64,000 nucleotides of DNA from Nepenthes gracilis (GCA_033239525.1 BSYO01000038.1:12217041-12281040); one strand, 5' to 3'; positions 22,066 through 34,005 are shown, counted from the stretch's first letter. The notes: generated by a model from the letters alone, not told the origin. A program made the numbers and translations.

Positions 22066-22545
22066 GTAAACACATGGCTTCCGTTCCTAGTGATTTCTAA
22101 TGCATAAAAACATGGTTTCAATGCAAATGTCTAATTGTCAAAAGCAACGTTCTTGTAAACATAAACATTGATGCAATCATTTTTAAGCATTTATCTAAGT
22201 TTTAGGTCACATTTACCCGTGTTACTTGTGTTACTGTTTTATGCACCTGACCGTTCATAAACGCAGAATGGACGGAGGACCATAGTAGCCAGCAAGTAGG
22301 GGTGAGGCAAAAATTTGTTGAATAATGTCTCGTTTTCATTGACGGTGTCAACACCGGCAATAATCCTCCAACAAAACTCGGATCAAAATGGAAATTATTG
22401 GCGGAAACCAGCAACCGACGAAGCCATATTTGTGAATGTTTTGAGATATGTTAATGTCAAGTTGAAATTGATCCTAGTAGCCCATAAACCAGATATGACG
22501 CTGCGACTTACTCTGAGAACTAATTTTTGTATGATTTATTGACAG

Positions 22546-22683
22546 ATGGACGTAGGTGTACCCAAAGTCGTGGACTGCTATTTATGTTGCGCTAGACAAT
22601 GCGGGAGTGTGGAGCTTGCGGTCAAAGTTGTGGGCATGCTAATACTTGAGACAACAATTCTCCTTCCGCGTTTATACGAGTTC
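22546..22683 (+). pseudogene. SKS: SKS pseudogene, last exon up to the copia-2 insertion
   Basis: After an acceptor (TTGACAG) the exon reads PKSWTAIYVALDNAGVWSLR and then QQFSFRVYTS, the conserved C-terminal block of the family. A stretch expected between MDGG and QVYPKSW is missing, and a stop (TAA) follows WAC. The piece is cut at 22683 by the 5' LTR of copia-2. The target AGTTC (22679-22683) is repeated as AGTTT at 34006-34010. Confidence 0.86.
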
Positions 22684-23481
22684 TGTTGGTTATTTAGTTT
22701 TCAGAAAAAAAAAATCAATAGATAATGGTCTATGTTTCCCGTGTAACTGCCTACCCACTTTTTTCCTCATGGTAACCATTAGGGCAATTTGATAAAAATT
22801 GTCCATAAATGATGGTGATAATGGTTTTTAGTCCATAAGTCATATATTCTATTGGTACACCATCGTTGAAGGATGTTGTGGCTTGAAAAATCAAAAACCA
22901 GTGTTATGCGAGTCCCACATTGGAAAGCTTGAGGCAAAACCTCCAGCTTATAAGTTAGGAGGCTCTCCCTCCTACTAGACCGGTCTTTTTAATGGGCTCT
23001 CCCCCTGGCTTATGCTCGCATCAAATGGTGCTTTCATTGAGAGCAGCCCCGAACCGGAGAGGGCTACCTGCGGAGGGTTCTGACCGGAAAGGGTTACCTG
23101 CGGAGGGGTTGACCTACTGTCGGTGCGTCGGGGCGGAGTAAAGCATCGCAGAGTGAAAGCCGCCGAGTGAAGTGTCGTAAAGTGCAGCCGCTGAGGTCGC
23201 GGCTATTAAAGGAGGAAGGAATGATGCGAGTCCCACATTGAAAAGTTTGAGGCAAAACCTCCAACTTATAAGTTAGGGGGCTCTCCCTCCTACTAGACTG
23301 ATCTTTTGGGATGAGCTCACCCCCTAGCTTATGCTCGCATCACAGTGGGTAATAATTATAGAAATACGAGCAATGTGCGGTGGATTCAATGGCAGGGATT
23401 AGTCCATTCCTTAATTTTAATTCTGCATTTGATCTTCATATGATATCATTTTCAAAATAAAAGATCAATTTATGTTTAACA
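22684..23481 (+). repeat. copia-2 5' LTR, interrupted by a TRIM
   Basis: Outside the TRIM (22904-23342 plus one CAGTG copy) it matches the 3' LTR at 33669-34005 almost base for base over long blocks, for example 'ctcatggtaacca' and 'gatcaaaaaccagtg'. The 3' LTR shows the uninterrupted site. Confidence 0.9.
22904..23342 (+). mobile_element. TRIM (miniature LTR retrotransposon)
   Basis: The 439-bp unit has 120/121-bp direct repeats at 22904-23023 and 23222-23342 and a perfect CAGTG target duplication (22899-22903 and 23343-23347). The LTR starts T(G)ATGCGAG and ends CTCGCATCA, so its ends are inverted copies. Between the LTRs are about 200 bp without coding capacity. A primer-site-like TGGTGCTTTCATTGAGAG follows the 5' LTR and a purine tract ('aaaggaggaagga') precedes the 3' LTR. 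Size and layout fit a TRIM moved by another element's proteins. The primer site is not the initiator-Met type. Confidence 0.88.
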
Positions 23482-23483
23482 TT

Positions 23484-23495
23484 TGGTATCAAAGC
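23484..23495 (+). other. copia-2 primer-binding site
   Basis: TGGTATCAAAGC, two bases past the LTR, differs by one base from the initiator-Met tRNA site TGGTATCAGAGC. The 23496-24073 leader holds no gene I can recognise; it ends in short 'ttgcataattt' repeats. Confidence 0.78.
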
Positions 23496-24077
23496 TATTG
23501 AAAATCTCAGCCTTGAAACTGTTCTGTAAATTTTCCACTTTTTTGAATTTTTGAAAATTATAAAATTTTGATTTTTGTGAAGATTTGGTGAAAACTAATG
23601 TCGAAAATCATTAGAAAATTTATTTTCTAACATTTTTATATTTCTTACATCAATTTTGGTATAAAAGTGATATAGTTTTCATCGGGTCAAAAATCAGGTC
23701 AAAACGGATATGGGAGAATCCTGCTGGAGGTTGAAAACGATTTAAACGGCGTCATTTTACTACAGTAATAAAAAAAAATTTGGGCTTGTTTGTATCGTCG
23801 GCCTACTTCACGCATCAACACTTTTTTGCAACCTAGGGCCTAGGTGAAGCCCAATGCTTGGTGCGGCCTAGGCCTTGGAGCCCATTCCAAAAGTCACCTT
23901 TCATAGGCACTAATGTAGGTGTCAAGTTTTGAACCCAAGACTTTATCCATGGGCAAGGCAGTAGCGCAGCAATCTTGTGGGCCTAATTCGTATGTTGCAT
24001 AATTTGTTGCATAATTTGTATATATTTTATTTGCATAATTCGATCCCAGATCTCCTCTATTGAGAGGAGTAGCTAGC

Positions 24078-24384
24078 AGCACTTAGACTTGCTAGAGGAA
24101 GCCCATGACGCCGCCAGAATACGGACAGCAGTGTACCAACACCGAGTTGTCCGGTACTGCAATAAAAAGGTGAAAGCCCGATAGTTCGACGTTGGGGACT
24201 TGGTCTTACGAGGCGTCGAGGCCACAGGCAAGCTGGCCGGCCACAACAAGCTCTCTCCCAACTGGGAGGGACCTTTCCTTGTCTCTGCCGTCCTGTGAAA
24301 CGGAGCATACAAACTCCGAAACCAGGTTGGAAAGTTGGTCATGCGAACATGAAACACGATCTACCTCAAACGTTACTTCCAATG
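24078..24384 (+). pseudogene. pol: gypsy-2 integrase C-terminus
   Basis: LLEEAHDAARIRTAVYQHRV, then SPNWEGPFLVSAVL, correspond to the gypsy-1 integrase C-terminal domain. The frame is broken by at least three stops (for example GATAGTTCGA for the arginine-glutamine pair and TGAAAC near 24297). The stop near 24382 matches the native pol end. Confidence 0.83.
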
Positions 24385-24569
24385 AGGAACCCAGGTACGC
24401 TCTCACCCACTTGTATGCATTCATTCGCATGCTTGTTTTAATTTGACAAAATAAGAAGTTTACTTAGCATATAGGACCCTAGTCTTTGTGCATGTATATT
24501 CTGTATTTGCCTTGCAGGTTTACCGGACCTAGACTGCCCCTAAGTCGGGAGGGTCTTCACCCTCTCGTT

Positions 24570-24782
24570 AAACCACAGTCATCCGGGTGGCCCCGAAGCG
24601 ATCCGAAACCACGTTATCGGTGGCCCGAAGCGGTCCGAAACCACAGTCATCCCGGGTGGCCATGAGCGGTTTGAAACCTTGGTCACTCAAGTGGCCCATA
24701 GCGGTCTGAAACCCTGCTCATCCAGGTGGCCCATTAGCGGTCGTACTAAACCTTGGTCATCCAAGTGGCCCGATAGCGGTCT
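24570..24782 (+). repeat. Tandem ~36-bp repeats in gypsy-2
   Basis: Six units related to those at 13402-13620, for example 'aaaccacagtcatccgggtgg' with 'cgaagcggtccg'. They have diverged unit by unit, so the array predates the split of the two copies. The stretch 24783-25325 continues the same 3' untranslated region. Confidence 0.83.
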
Positions 24783-25325
24783 AAAAACCTTAGGGGGCAA
24801 GTATGGCACATGCGACGACCTCCTCTCGGGGAGCAGCAACGTCAGCCAACGACGGTCGAAGGGAGAAACATTTCTTCTCCAACATTGGCTACCCGAGTCA
24901 TCACTTATACGGCGTCACTGGGTTGGTTAACACAATCGCCTACCCAACTTAAGGATCTTAATCCTTAGGCAAGCAGCCAGCCAATCAGGTTGGCTGCCCC
25001 ACGCACTAACCTTCTCAACAAAAGGGTAGCGTGATCGAACAGCGACGAGGAACATTTCTTCTCCGATGCTGACTGCCCAAGTTTCCACTTGGACAGCACC
25101 GTAAGGTTGGTTAACGCAATCACCTGCCAAGACTAGGGGCTTAGCTCCTTAGGCAACCAAGTAATGGTCACAGGCCAACAAGGTTGGCCGCCTAGTGCAA
25201 TGATCCACACAAACACAAAAAAGCAATAAAGACAATGGACACCAAATTGAAAAGAATTTCCATTTTATTGCTCAAAAAGTGTATTACAATTTACACGAAA
25301 TCCAAAAACGTAAAAGAAGTACAAA

Positions 25326-27132
25326 AGGCTATAAAGGAGGTGGACCACCCTGGCTGTCTCGGGGCTCTCCTACCACGCCCTCCTTACGTTGCGTTGCGCG
25401 GTTACTCTGATTAATAAGCTCAATTAGGAAGTCAGGATTGATTAACCAAGCAACACGCCGTCCAATGTTGAGCCCCTCCAGCAGCCGGGCGTGCAGTGCG
25501 CCCCCGATCACATGGAGGCTGATCCAAGTGGCCAACTCGTTCTCTGAGGCTGCGGCCCTGTCGGCAAGGCGTTTATTGCTCGCCTTAAGTCGATCCTCCT
25601 TCTCCTTCAAGCGAGCGACATCGGCCTTCAGCTCAGCATTCTCTGCCTCCACTCCCGCCATGACAACTTCAAGAGAAGCGGTCTGCTCACGGAGCTCCCC
25701 TTCTGAGGCAGCCAGCTTGGCCTCCAGCCAGGCGATCTCAGCCTCCTAGTCCGCAGTGATGCGATCACGTTGCTCCACCACCCGGGAAAAGGTTGAGATC
25801 AACCTCCTTGACTGCACAAGGCAAAAGTAAAACGTAAGTTACAAACACGAGGAAGAAAGAAGTGCAATGAGGTTATTGCAGGAATCGTACCTCATAAATC
25901 TTCCAAGAGGGCCTCGCGGGGCAGAACTCCAGACCTGGCCCAGCTGGTGGTGGACCGGTTGGCGGTGGACCAGGAGATGACGAACCAGGAGCATCCTCTC
26001 GCTCCAAGCTCGCGGCTGCCTCATCTAAAATGCGGTCCAGAAACTCATCATCATCAAGAGCAGCGGCGGGCTCCTCTCTTGCAGCTTCCGGAGCAGCCGC
26101 AGCAGGCCTCTTCCCCTTGGCTGCCTCTGGAGCGGTTGCTGGAGGATCAACCCTCATCGACGGCTCTACAATAAAAACTCGTGATCCCTCAGCCATGTCG
26201 CAAGTTGGCTCCTCCGCAAACTCCATCCGCGGCGCACGAGACCACCCTAAATCGCGAGTAGGGCGGAATGACTCCTCCGACCTCCACCAACTGTCTTGAT
26301 AAACCTCCTAGCTCCAAAGAAGGTGCTTCCGGATCCGCCGCATCCCGGCAGCCACGTAATCAAGATGCGGCGAAGATGAGGAAGCGTCCCGGTTGCCCTC
26401 TCGAAAAACCTCCTCCGTGCGCCTTGGGTGGATGATCACGCCCCTTGATTCTCGGGATTCATCATCCAAACGGGAGGTGTGGCTTACGACCGTGATTGCG
26501 GCTCCTAGTTGACTTTCTTGGACTCCACCCGAGAGACCAAGAAGTCCCTCTTGAACTCATTGGGATTGGCTCGAATGGCCTTGGTTAGCCATGCGTACGA
26601 GGCGCAATCCGCCGCAGATGGCATACCAGAGTACACCTCAGGAATCTCGCTCCAGCTCCTGGCAAGAGACCATTCCTTCGCCACCTTCAAGAAGAAGAAC
26701 CGGTTTTTCCAATTCTTCAGCGAGTCGTGAATGGCCGTGCTAATCTTTATTCCTGTACGCGGACTAAGCGATATCCACTCACTCCCAGGGTTCAATTTGA
26801 ACACAACCCTAACGCCGGTCATCCTAAACTTCTGGCCAAGTTTTCGGAAAAAAATACACAAAGTGCATAGATACCTCACGGCGTTGGAATGAAGGCAAGG
26901 CGTGGGTACTCATGAGCCTTCATGATTGATTCAGCTCCCCTCGGCCGGCCCGGCGGAGGCCACTCCTCAGATGGTCCTCATAGACAGTAATGTACTCCTC
27001 CGGTGGGGTAAAGGCTTTGTCGTCCTTGCCCAGAATCCTCCAAGCCATCTCCTCGGGAATATTGAATTCAACGCACAGTGTCTTAATATCATTTTCTCTC
27101 AAAACAGAGGAGAAATCTGCAATGGAAGTCAT
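25326..27132 (-). pseudogene. Antisense gene in gypsy-2
   Basis: The minus strand starts at about 27132 with MTSIADFSSVLRENDIKTLC and continues in pieces. One open block, 26879-26505, holds KLGQKFRMTGVRVVF, then LKNWKNRFFFLKV and REFKRDFLVSRVESKKVN-like text. Next come a P/A-rich block (26226-25873, KGKRPAAAAPEAAREEPAAA) and a coiled-coil block (25661-25329, VARLKEKEDRLKASNKRLAD). The end is RDSQGGPPPL. Where gypsy-1 has a stop after LKN this copy has Trp, so the stop is private to gypsy-1. Function unknown. Confidence 0.75.
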
Positions 27133-27685
27133 GATCAAGCAAAAAATAGGAAGGATTTGTTTGAGAAACGAGGAGGAAGAAGACGACGGTTTGACAGCGT
27201 AAATGATTTCAAAATACGGAAGGAGACTTAGCGCGGCGTGGGGAAACCCTTATTAATGGCGCCGTCGATCCAGCCCACGTGTCACCTCCCTACTTGACCT
27301 GAAAAGACGGATCTGCGGCACATTAATGGCAGGATCTCCGCCCAACTAAAGAGAGACACATGTCGCTTTCTACCTTGTAAACCGGACCCAAAAAAGACCC
27401 AGAAGCATCTCTAGAAGTGGCGAGCGGTTAACAGTTACGGTACTCGAGAATTGACTAAGGCGTTCAACAATTACGGTACTCGAAATTAACCAATGCAGTC
27501 GACAATTACGTGCTGGAATTGACGAGGCGATCAACAGATGCAATGCTCACGAATTGATCGGAGACGATCAACAATTCGTCAAACTCTCCTTCACGCCTTT
27601 TCATGAAGTGCCATGAGATCTTAAGCATTCGGGCGTCCCATCATGAAACATCTTGGAGGCTAGAAATCATGACATGGGGAGCTAG

Positions 27686-28860
27686 TGATGGGTATATACC
27701 AAAAATGGGTTGGCCCAAAAAAAGTCAAAGGCCCGAGGCGACCGGTCAGCACATTAACGGACGATTAGAAAAGCAGGCCCAAAATTGGAAAACCCGAATA
27801 GTCGCGTTGGCGTTGACCCGTCACGAAGGCGACTCCGCAAGCGGTCGTCGCTTCGAGCGTTGGTGTCCGTCTTATGCGCATTGGGCCCAAAGAGGCTTAC
27901 TACAGTAATGGGCCTGACTTACTCAGGCCCATGGCCCATCAGGCGGTTAATAACTGGCGTCCTTCACGAGGGTGGCCAACACGCACGCTGTCGGTCAACT
28001 CGAACATTTTGCACGTTGGGCCCCAAGAAGCCCTTCTACAGTAACGGGCATGACCCGTTTAGGCCCACAAATTATCAAAAAGCCAGTAACGGCTTTCCAA
28101 GGATATTTCACGATCTCCGTCGCCACCAAAAAGACTATTGGCAATATTGGCCCCTCCCATATAAGGAAGGTGCCATATTTTCTCCAAATCTTTGCCAGCC
28201 CAGGCTTTCCAACGGCAACATGTGCAGAAGGAAAGCGCACGACTTGGAAAGCTGTCGGCCGCTTCACAAGGAAACAATCACGATCAGCTTGGCAACTGGC
28301 ATCTGCTCCAAAAGGTAAGCCAGCCAGCAGATCAGCAAGGCAATCACTCCTTCCAAAGAAGGAGGATCGTCCTCTCAGCTACAAAAGAGGCCATTGAATC
28401 ATCATTCAAGGCATGCTTTCTGTAACACAACACAAACGCTCTCAATTTCGCTTTCTTGAACACCTCCAATGGCATACGCTTTCGGAAAGTCAATTGAGTG
28501 CTCTGAGAAATCTGCCTTCACTGCCACCTTCATCCTCCAAAAAACCCTAAGGCAATAAGCGAGCCCTCACGGCCGTTTACTACCTTCCCACCTCCCAGAT
28601 CCAAGGAGACCTCACGTCTCTCTTACATCTGGGTCAAACACTATGTCTCTCTCTTTTTCTCTCAATTTCAGTTTCTTTCTCTCAAAGACTGTTTTACTGA
28701 CTTGAGCGTCGCAGTGTTTTCTGTGGGACAATTTTCCGCCGAGTACGCTGACCTCTTGTTCTGTTTAGTGGCGTGCAAGGTCCAACTCAGGGAACGGAGC
28801 CGGAGCCAAAACAAGATGATCATCCGAATCTGTTCGAAATTCGGATCCAGAGGCACATCA
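27686..28860 (+). repeat. gypsy-2 3' LTR
   Basis: It is 1,175 bp, TGATGGG...GCACATCA, the same family as the gypsy-1 LTR, with 'catataaggaagg' TATA text at about 28159. The GGTCAAC dyad is largely lost ('gcgttggcgttgacccgt' remains near 27803). Confidence 0.9.
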
Positions 28861-29369
28861 AAAAAAAATATATATATATAATTATATTTATTATTATATA
28901 AATAGTTATTGTATAATGTTTAAAATATAATTATATGTATATATATATGTGTATATAATATCTAGTTATTACTATAATTTAATTAATTAGAATTTAATCA
29001 CAGCGTACTTAATTAATAAAATTATATATTATAATCATATATAGTGTAAGGATATTAATTGTGACTAATCATTTTTAATATAATAAAATTTTCTTATATT
29101 AAATTGATTAATTAGGATAAAACAATAAATTATTTTCTTAATTTTTTCATGAGGATTAAGAATTGGAATATAATTTGATAGTTTTATCATGAAATTTAGA
29201 TATGGATCTACTTAAATTAAAATTTTAGCCCACAAATAATTTTTATATCAATTGATTTATGATATATACTTTACATTAGTAAAATATATTATGTATTTAT
29301 TTGTGAGTCTCATATATTATTTATTAAGTATGAAATTTTATTTTTATACAATTATACAATTTGTTAATT

Positions 29370-30190
29370 TTTTCGATATTAGATGTGATATTTTTAAATT
29401 GAAAGGTGATAACTATAACGTTTGAATGAGAGAATTATTTTTCATTTAGGATGAATGGTTATTGATTATTTATAAGAAAAGATAAACCATCTGCTCTTAT
29501 TGAAACTAGCACTCTAGTTGATATTGCTCTTTATAAGCGATGGGAGTGATCTAATTGCTTTAGTCAGATATTCATAAATAGTAAAATTTTTATTGGTATT
29601 TGTAAATCTGTCAATCAGTATAATAATATATGGAATTTAGTAAAGGTTATTGATGAACAATTTGAGATTTTTAATGAAGTACTTGCCAACACTTTAATTA
29701 TAAAATTTTCATCTTTGAGGAATACTAGTGTTAAAGGTGTTTATGAACATATTATGCAAATGAGGGATAAAGCAACTCAATTAAATAATCTTGAGGTAGA
29801 TATGTCTGAATCTTTTCTTGTACACTATATTTTTAATACACTTTTACCATAATAAGGACCCATCAAGATCTCTTATAATATACATAAGGATAAATTATTA
29901 ATTAATAAATTTATAATCATGTGTGTTTAAGAGTAAAAAAGGCTTGTGATGGAGTAAGGTAAAAATTTATTTATGGTTAAAGAAGAAAAAAATAAGGATC
30001 AGGCTAAAAAAAATAAAAAAGGTAAAATACCTCCTTAATCTGACATAAAAAAAGAATCCAAATATTTTTTTATAAAAAGAATGGACACATTAAAAAGGAT
30101 TATATCAAATATCAAAATTAGTTTGAAAAAAAAGGTAATCTATCATCATTTATTTGTTATGAATCTAATATGCTCAGTATTTCTTATGAC
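29370..30190 (+). pseudogene. gag: copia-2 gag remnant
   Basis: LKGDNYNV near 29400 and a helix-rich block (IKFSSLRNTSVKGVYEHIMQ, about 29705-29765) look like copia Gag. The knuckle region at about 30062-30125 reads FFYKKNGHIKKDY, where three expected cysteines are F or Y. Stops are frequent. Confidence 0.65.
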
Positions 30191-30559
30191 ATATAGTGAA
30201 TTAATTTTAATTTTATAATTCATATATAAATTTCTTATAGGGCTTGCAAAACCTAAAAAAATCAGTGAAAAGTAAATAAAGTATCTTATCTAAAAATAAG
30301 ATGCATTTATATGTGGAGACAATCGAAACATATAATTTAATTTTAAATAATGTCTTTGTTTTTAATTTAGAAAAGACATTTTATAATTCAAATTTTTCTA
30401 GAAATTTAATATCAGTTTTAAAACTTATACCTTTTGAATATTCTATTATATTTTTAAACCCATCTTTTAGTTTATATTATAAGTATGATATTATTAAAAA
30501 TAGTATATTATCTAATAGTCTTTATTATATAAATTTATAAAATAATACATCCTATAATA

Positions 30560-31500
30560 CTGTGCATGTTAATACTAGTATTAAGTGATGTGTTATGAAT
30601 GAATATTTTTTTATACTATGGTATTAGAGATTAGGTCATATCTCCATTAAAAGAATTAAAAGATTAATAAATGATGAAATATTTAGTACTCTAAATTTTA
30701 TTAATTTTACAACTTGTATGGATTGTATAAAAGGAAAGTAAATGAACAAGACTAAGAAAGATGTTAAGAGGAGTTCAAACATATTAAAAATCATACATAC
30801 GTATATTTATAATCTAAATATTGACTTATATGATTCGAAATATTTTATCACATTTATTGATAATTTTTCACAATATTATATCTCTATGTGCTTTATAATA
30901 AGAATAAAGTATTGGATGTTTTTGAAATATTTAAGGTTAAAGTAGAGAAATAACGTGAAAAATAAATTAAAATCGTAAGATCAGATAGAGGTAACAATGT
31001 TATGATAAATATATTGAAGATGGATAAATATGTGGTCTATTTGTCAATTTTTTTTAAAAACATAGGATAGTTGCCCAATATACTATATCTTGTTTTCCGG
31101 ACCAAAATGATATAAAATAAAAAAGAAATCGAACGTTATTAAATATGACACGGAATATGCTTAGCAGCACCACTTTTTTAAAATTCTTATAGATTGAAAC
31201 TCTTAAAATGACAGTGTATATATTAAATCGTATTTAAATAAAAACTGTTCTAAAAATTCCTTTTGAGTGATGAAATGGTTAAAAATCGAGTTTACAATAT
31301 GTACGTGTTTGGAGATGTCCGTCTGAAGTAAAAGTTTATAATCCACATGAGAAGAAGTTGGATCCAATGATCATAAGTAGGTATTTCATTGAATATATTA
31401 AATGGTCCAAATAATACAGATTTTATTGTCCATATTATAGTTCTAGGATTGTGGAATAAAAAAGACAAAATTTTTTGAGAACGACCGAATAAATAAGAGT
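30560..31500 (+). pseudogene. pol: copia-2 integrase remnant
   Basis: RLGHISIKRIKRLINDEI and TTCMDCIKGK form the zinc module, then KRSSNILKIIHT and YFITFIDNFSQYYISM the start of the core (D in FIDN). 'agatcagatagaggtaa' near 30978 keeps the RSDRGG-type second catalytic D. Stops and shifts occur throughout. Confidence 0.75.
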
Positions 31501-31879
31501 AAGCGATCTAGAAATATAATTTCTGATAATGGTTATTCAGATTTTCAACCTTTCACTTTATATGATAGGTTGATTGTTATTCACAACACTCTTCAAATTT
31601 AAATTGGTATTGAACAACCAATTAATGTTATTATATAAAATACTGATATTATTCATGTTGATCATGATGTTCAGGATTTGGTTAAAATAATTATACAGCA
31701 TACTTCTATTGAGAATATTGATGCAACATTAAGAAAGTTTACTAGAATAAAAAAATCAACAATTCATAGTGATTATATTGTATGTCTACAAGAGTCTAAT
31801 TGTAATATTAGAACAAAAAATAATCCTAAAATGTTTTCACAAATTATGAGTTATAATAAATTAGAATTATGATAAAATA

Positions 31880-32660
31880 CAATAAAGAAAGAAATAAATT
31901 TCATGAGTTGTAATGGAATCTAAAATCTTGTTGAGTTACCTAAATGATCAAAAATTTTAGGGTACAAATGGATCTTTAAGATAAAAAGAAACTCATTAGA
32001 TAATATCAAAAGATATAAAATAAGACTTATTGTTAAAGAATTCACTTAAAAGAAAGAAATTGGTTACACAGAAAATTTTTTTCCTATATTTACGAAAGAT
32101 TCTCTTTGTATTATTTTAACATTAGTTACCCATTTTGATTTAAAATTATAACAAATAAATATAAAAATAATATTTCTAAATGGTGACATAGTGGAGAAAG
32201 TTTATCTGAAATAACTAGAGGGATTCTCCTCTAATGATAATGAGTAATTGGTATACAAATTTAAAAAATTTTTATATGGATTAAAACAAGTCTCTCATTA
32301 ATGGTATTTAATGATATTATTTATTCATTTGATTTTAAAGAGGATATTTTGGATCAATGTATATACTAGAAGGTTAGTGGGAGTAAAATTTATTTTCTTA
32401 TTTTATATGTAGACGATATTTTACTTGTATCTAATGATAAATAATTTATTGCATGAGATAAAATAATTTCTATTTGATAAATTTAAAATAAAAGATATAT
32501 GCGATGCATTTAATGTCATTGGTATTAAGATTTATCGAGATAGACTACAATGTATTTTAGGTTTGTATTAGGAGACCTATATCAATAAAGTTTTATAGAG
32601 ATTTCGAATGAAAAATTATTTACGAAGTGAGTACCAATTGTAAAGGGTGATGGTTCAATT
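31880..32660 (+). pseudogene. pol: copia-2 reverse transcriptase remnant
   Basis: Weak blocks include GYKWIFKIKRN (about 31962) and the catalytic LYVDDILLVSND (YVDD at 32406-32417). Downstream text matches the copia RT thumb only loosely. Confidence 0.72.
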
Positions 32661-32849
32661 TGAACTAATACTCCAAAAATAACTTTGAATGGGAATAAAT
32701 AAAAAAAATATTCCATATGCTTCCATTGTTGAAAACTTAATGTATACTTAGGTATATAAGACCTAATATTACTTTTATAGTGAGAATATTGAAAAGATTT
32801 CAGAATAATCTAGATATAAATTACTGAAAAGTTACTAAAAAGGAGATGA

Positions 32850-33390
32850 GGTATTTTCAAGGTCCAAGGATTACATACTTATATATAAACTGATCGACAA
32901 TTTAAAAGTATTTGGTTACTCCGATTCAGATTTCATTGGATGTGTTGATTTACGTAAATTAATATTTGATTATATATTTTTATTTGCCGATGGAGCTATA
33001 TTTTGGTAGAGTGTAAATCAGACATTGATTGTTACTTTACTATGGAAACTGAATTTGTTACTTATTTTGAGACTACAAAATATAGTGTATGGATGAAGAA
33101 TTTCATATTTAGATTTAGAGTAGTGGATATCTCAATGCCATTGAAGATATATTGTGACAATTCAACTGCTATTTTTTTGATTAAAAATAATAAAAATAGT
33201 AGTCAAAATAAATATATCGACATTTAGTTTTTAGTTATAAAAGGGTGCTTTAAAGTAAAGAAAATTGCTATTGAATATATTAGTACTAAATTAACGATTG
33301 CTGATCCTTTGACAAAAGATATGCCACCATTGAGGTTCAAGGATCATGTAACTAGAATACGATTAAATTCTATTATGTGATTTTTATTAT
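32850..33390 (+). pseudogene. pol: copia-2 RNase H remnant
   Basis: GYSDSDFIGCVD (about 32918) is the first RNase H motif with its Asp. ETEFVTYFETTK and IYCDNSTAIFLIKNNKN carry the E and second D motifs, and the tail ADPLTKDMPPLRFKDHV is typical of this part of copia pol. The element then runs to the 3' LTR through AT-rich DNA with no gene. Confidence 0.78.
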
Positions 33391-33668
33391 ATGAATAATA
33401 ATATTTTAATAAAATTTCTATTTATTTGTGATATTTCTCAAAATTTTGTGTACACATCAATTAATTATTTTAAAAATATTATCAATTGTTGGACCAAGAA
33501 TAAATATAAGATTTTTTCATAAAGTAACGTTATCATATTCGGATGTGTCTTGTATACTATTCATTCATAGAGGATATATTACCATGATTTATGTATTTAT
33601 TTCTTGAGAATGAGAATTAATGGATTTTTGGTTATTATATTAAGTGAAATATTGACCAAGTGAAAAAA

Positions 33669-34005
33669 TATTGGTTATTCAATTTTCAAAAAAAAAAAAA
33701 AAACCAGCAGATAATCGTCTACCCACTTTTCTCTCATGGTAACCACAAGGACAATTTGATGAAAATTGTCCATAAATCATGATGATGATGTTTTTTGGTT
33801 CCTAAATCATATATTCTATTAGTATAATATCGTTGATGGATATTGTGGTTTGGAAGATCAAAAACCAGTGGGTAATAATTACAAAAATACGAGCAACGTG
33901 TGGTGGATTTAATGGCGGTAGGTTAGTCTGATCCTTAATTTTAATTTCGCATTTAGTCTTCGTATGACATGATTTTTAAAATGAAAGATCAATTTATGTC
34001 TAACT
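33669..34005 (+). repeat. copia-2 3' LTR
   Basis: It is about 337 bp, TATTGGTTATTC...TCTAACT, close to the 5' LTR without its TRIM. An A-run (about 33690-33703) and 'gtctacccacttttctctcatggtaacca'-like blocks are shared. Confidence 0.87.

Larger units (their letters stand above)
24074..28860 (+). mobile_element. gypsy-2: 5'-truncated Tat-lineage element
   Basis: Similarity to gypsy-1 begins abruptly at about 24074 (CACTTAGACTTGCTAG), matching integrase position about 12913, and then runs collinearly to the 3' LTR end. The 5' LTR, gag and most of pol are absent. With the left end lost no target duplication can be seen. It sits in the 5' leader of copia-2. A deletion after insertion is the simplest explanation. 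Confidence 0.85.
22684..34005 (+). mobile_element. copia-2: decayed AT-rich copia element (Ivana/Oryco-like) with two nested elements
   Basis: It starts TGTTGGTTATT and ends near TCTAACT, flanked by AGTTC (22679-22683) and AGTTT (34006-34010), one change in five. Without the TRIM and gypsy-2 it is about 6.1 kb. A primer site, gag knuckle remnant, integrase, YVDD and RNase H remnants follow in copia order. Motifs such as KRSSNILKIIHT and the gag tail YQN*FEKKGN resemble Ivana/Oryco elements more than the Tork-like ones here; that lineage call is inference. Coding is ruined by frequent stops, and the internal region 28861-33668 is strikingly AT-rich. Confidence 0.82.
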
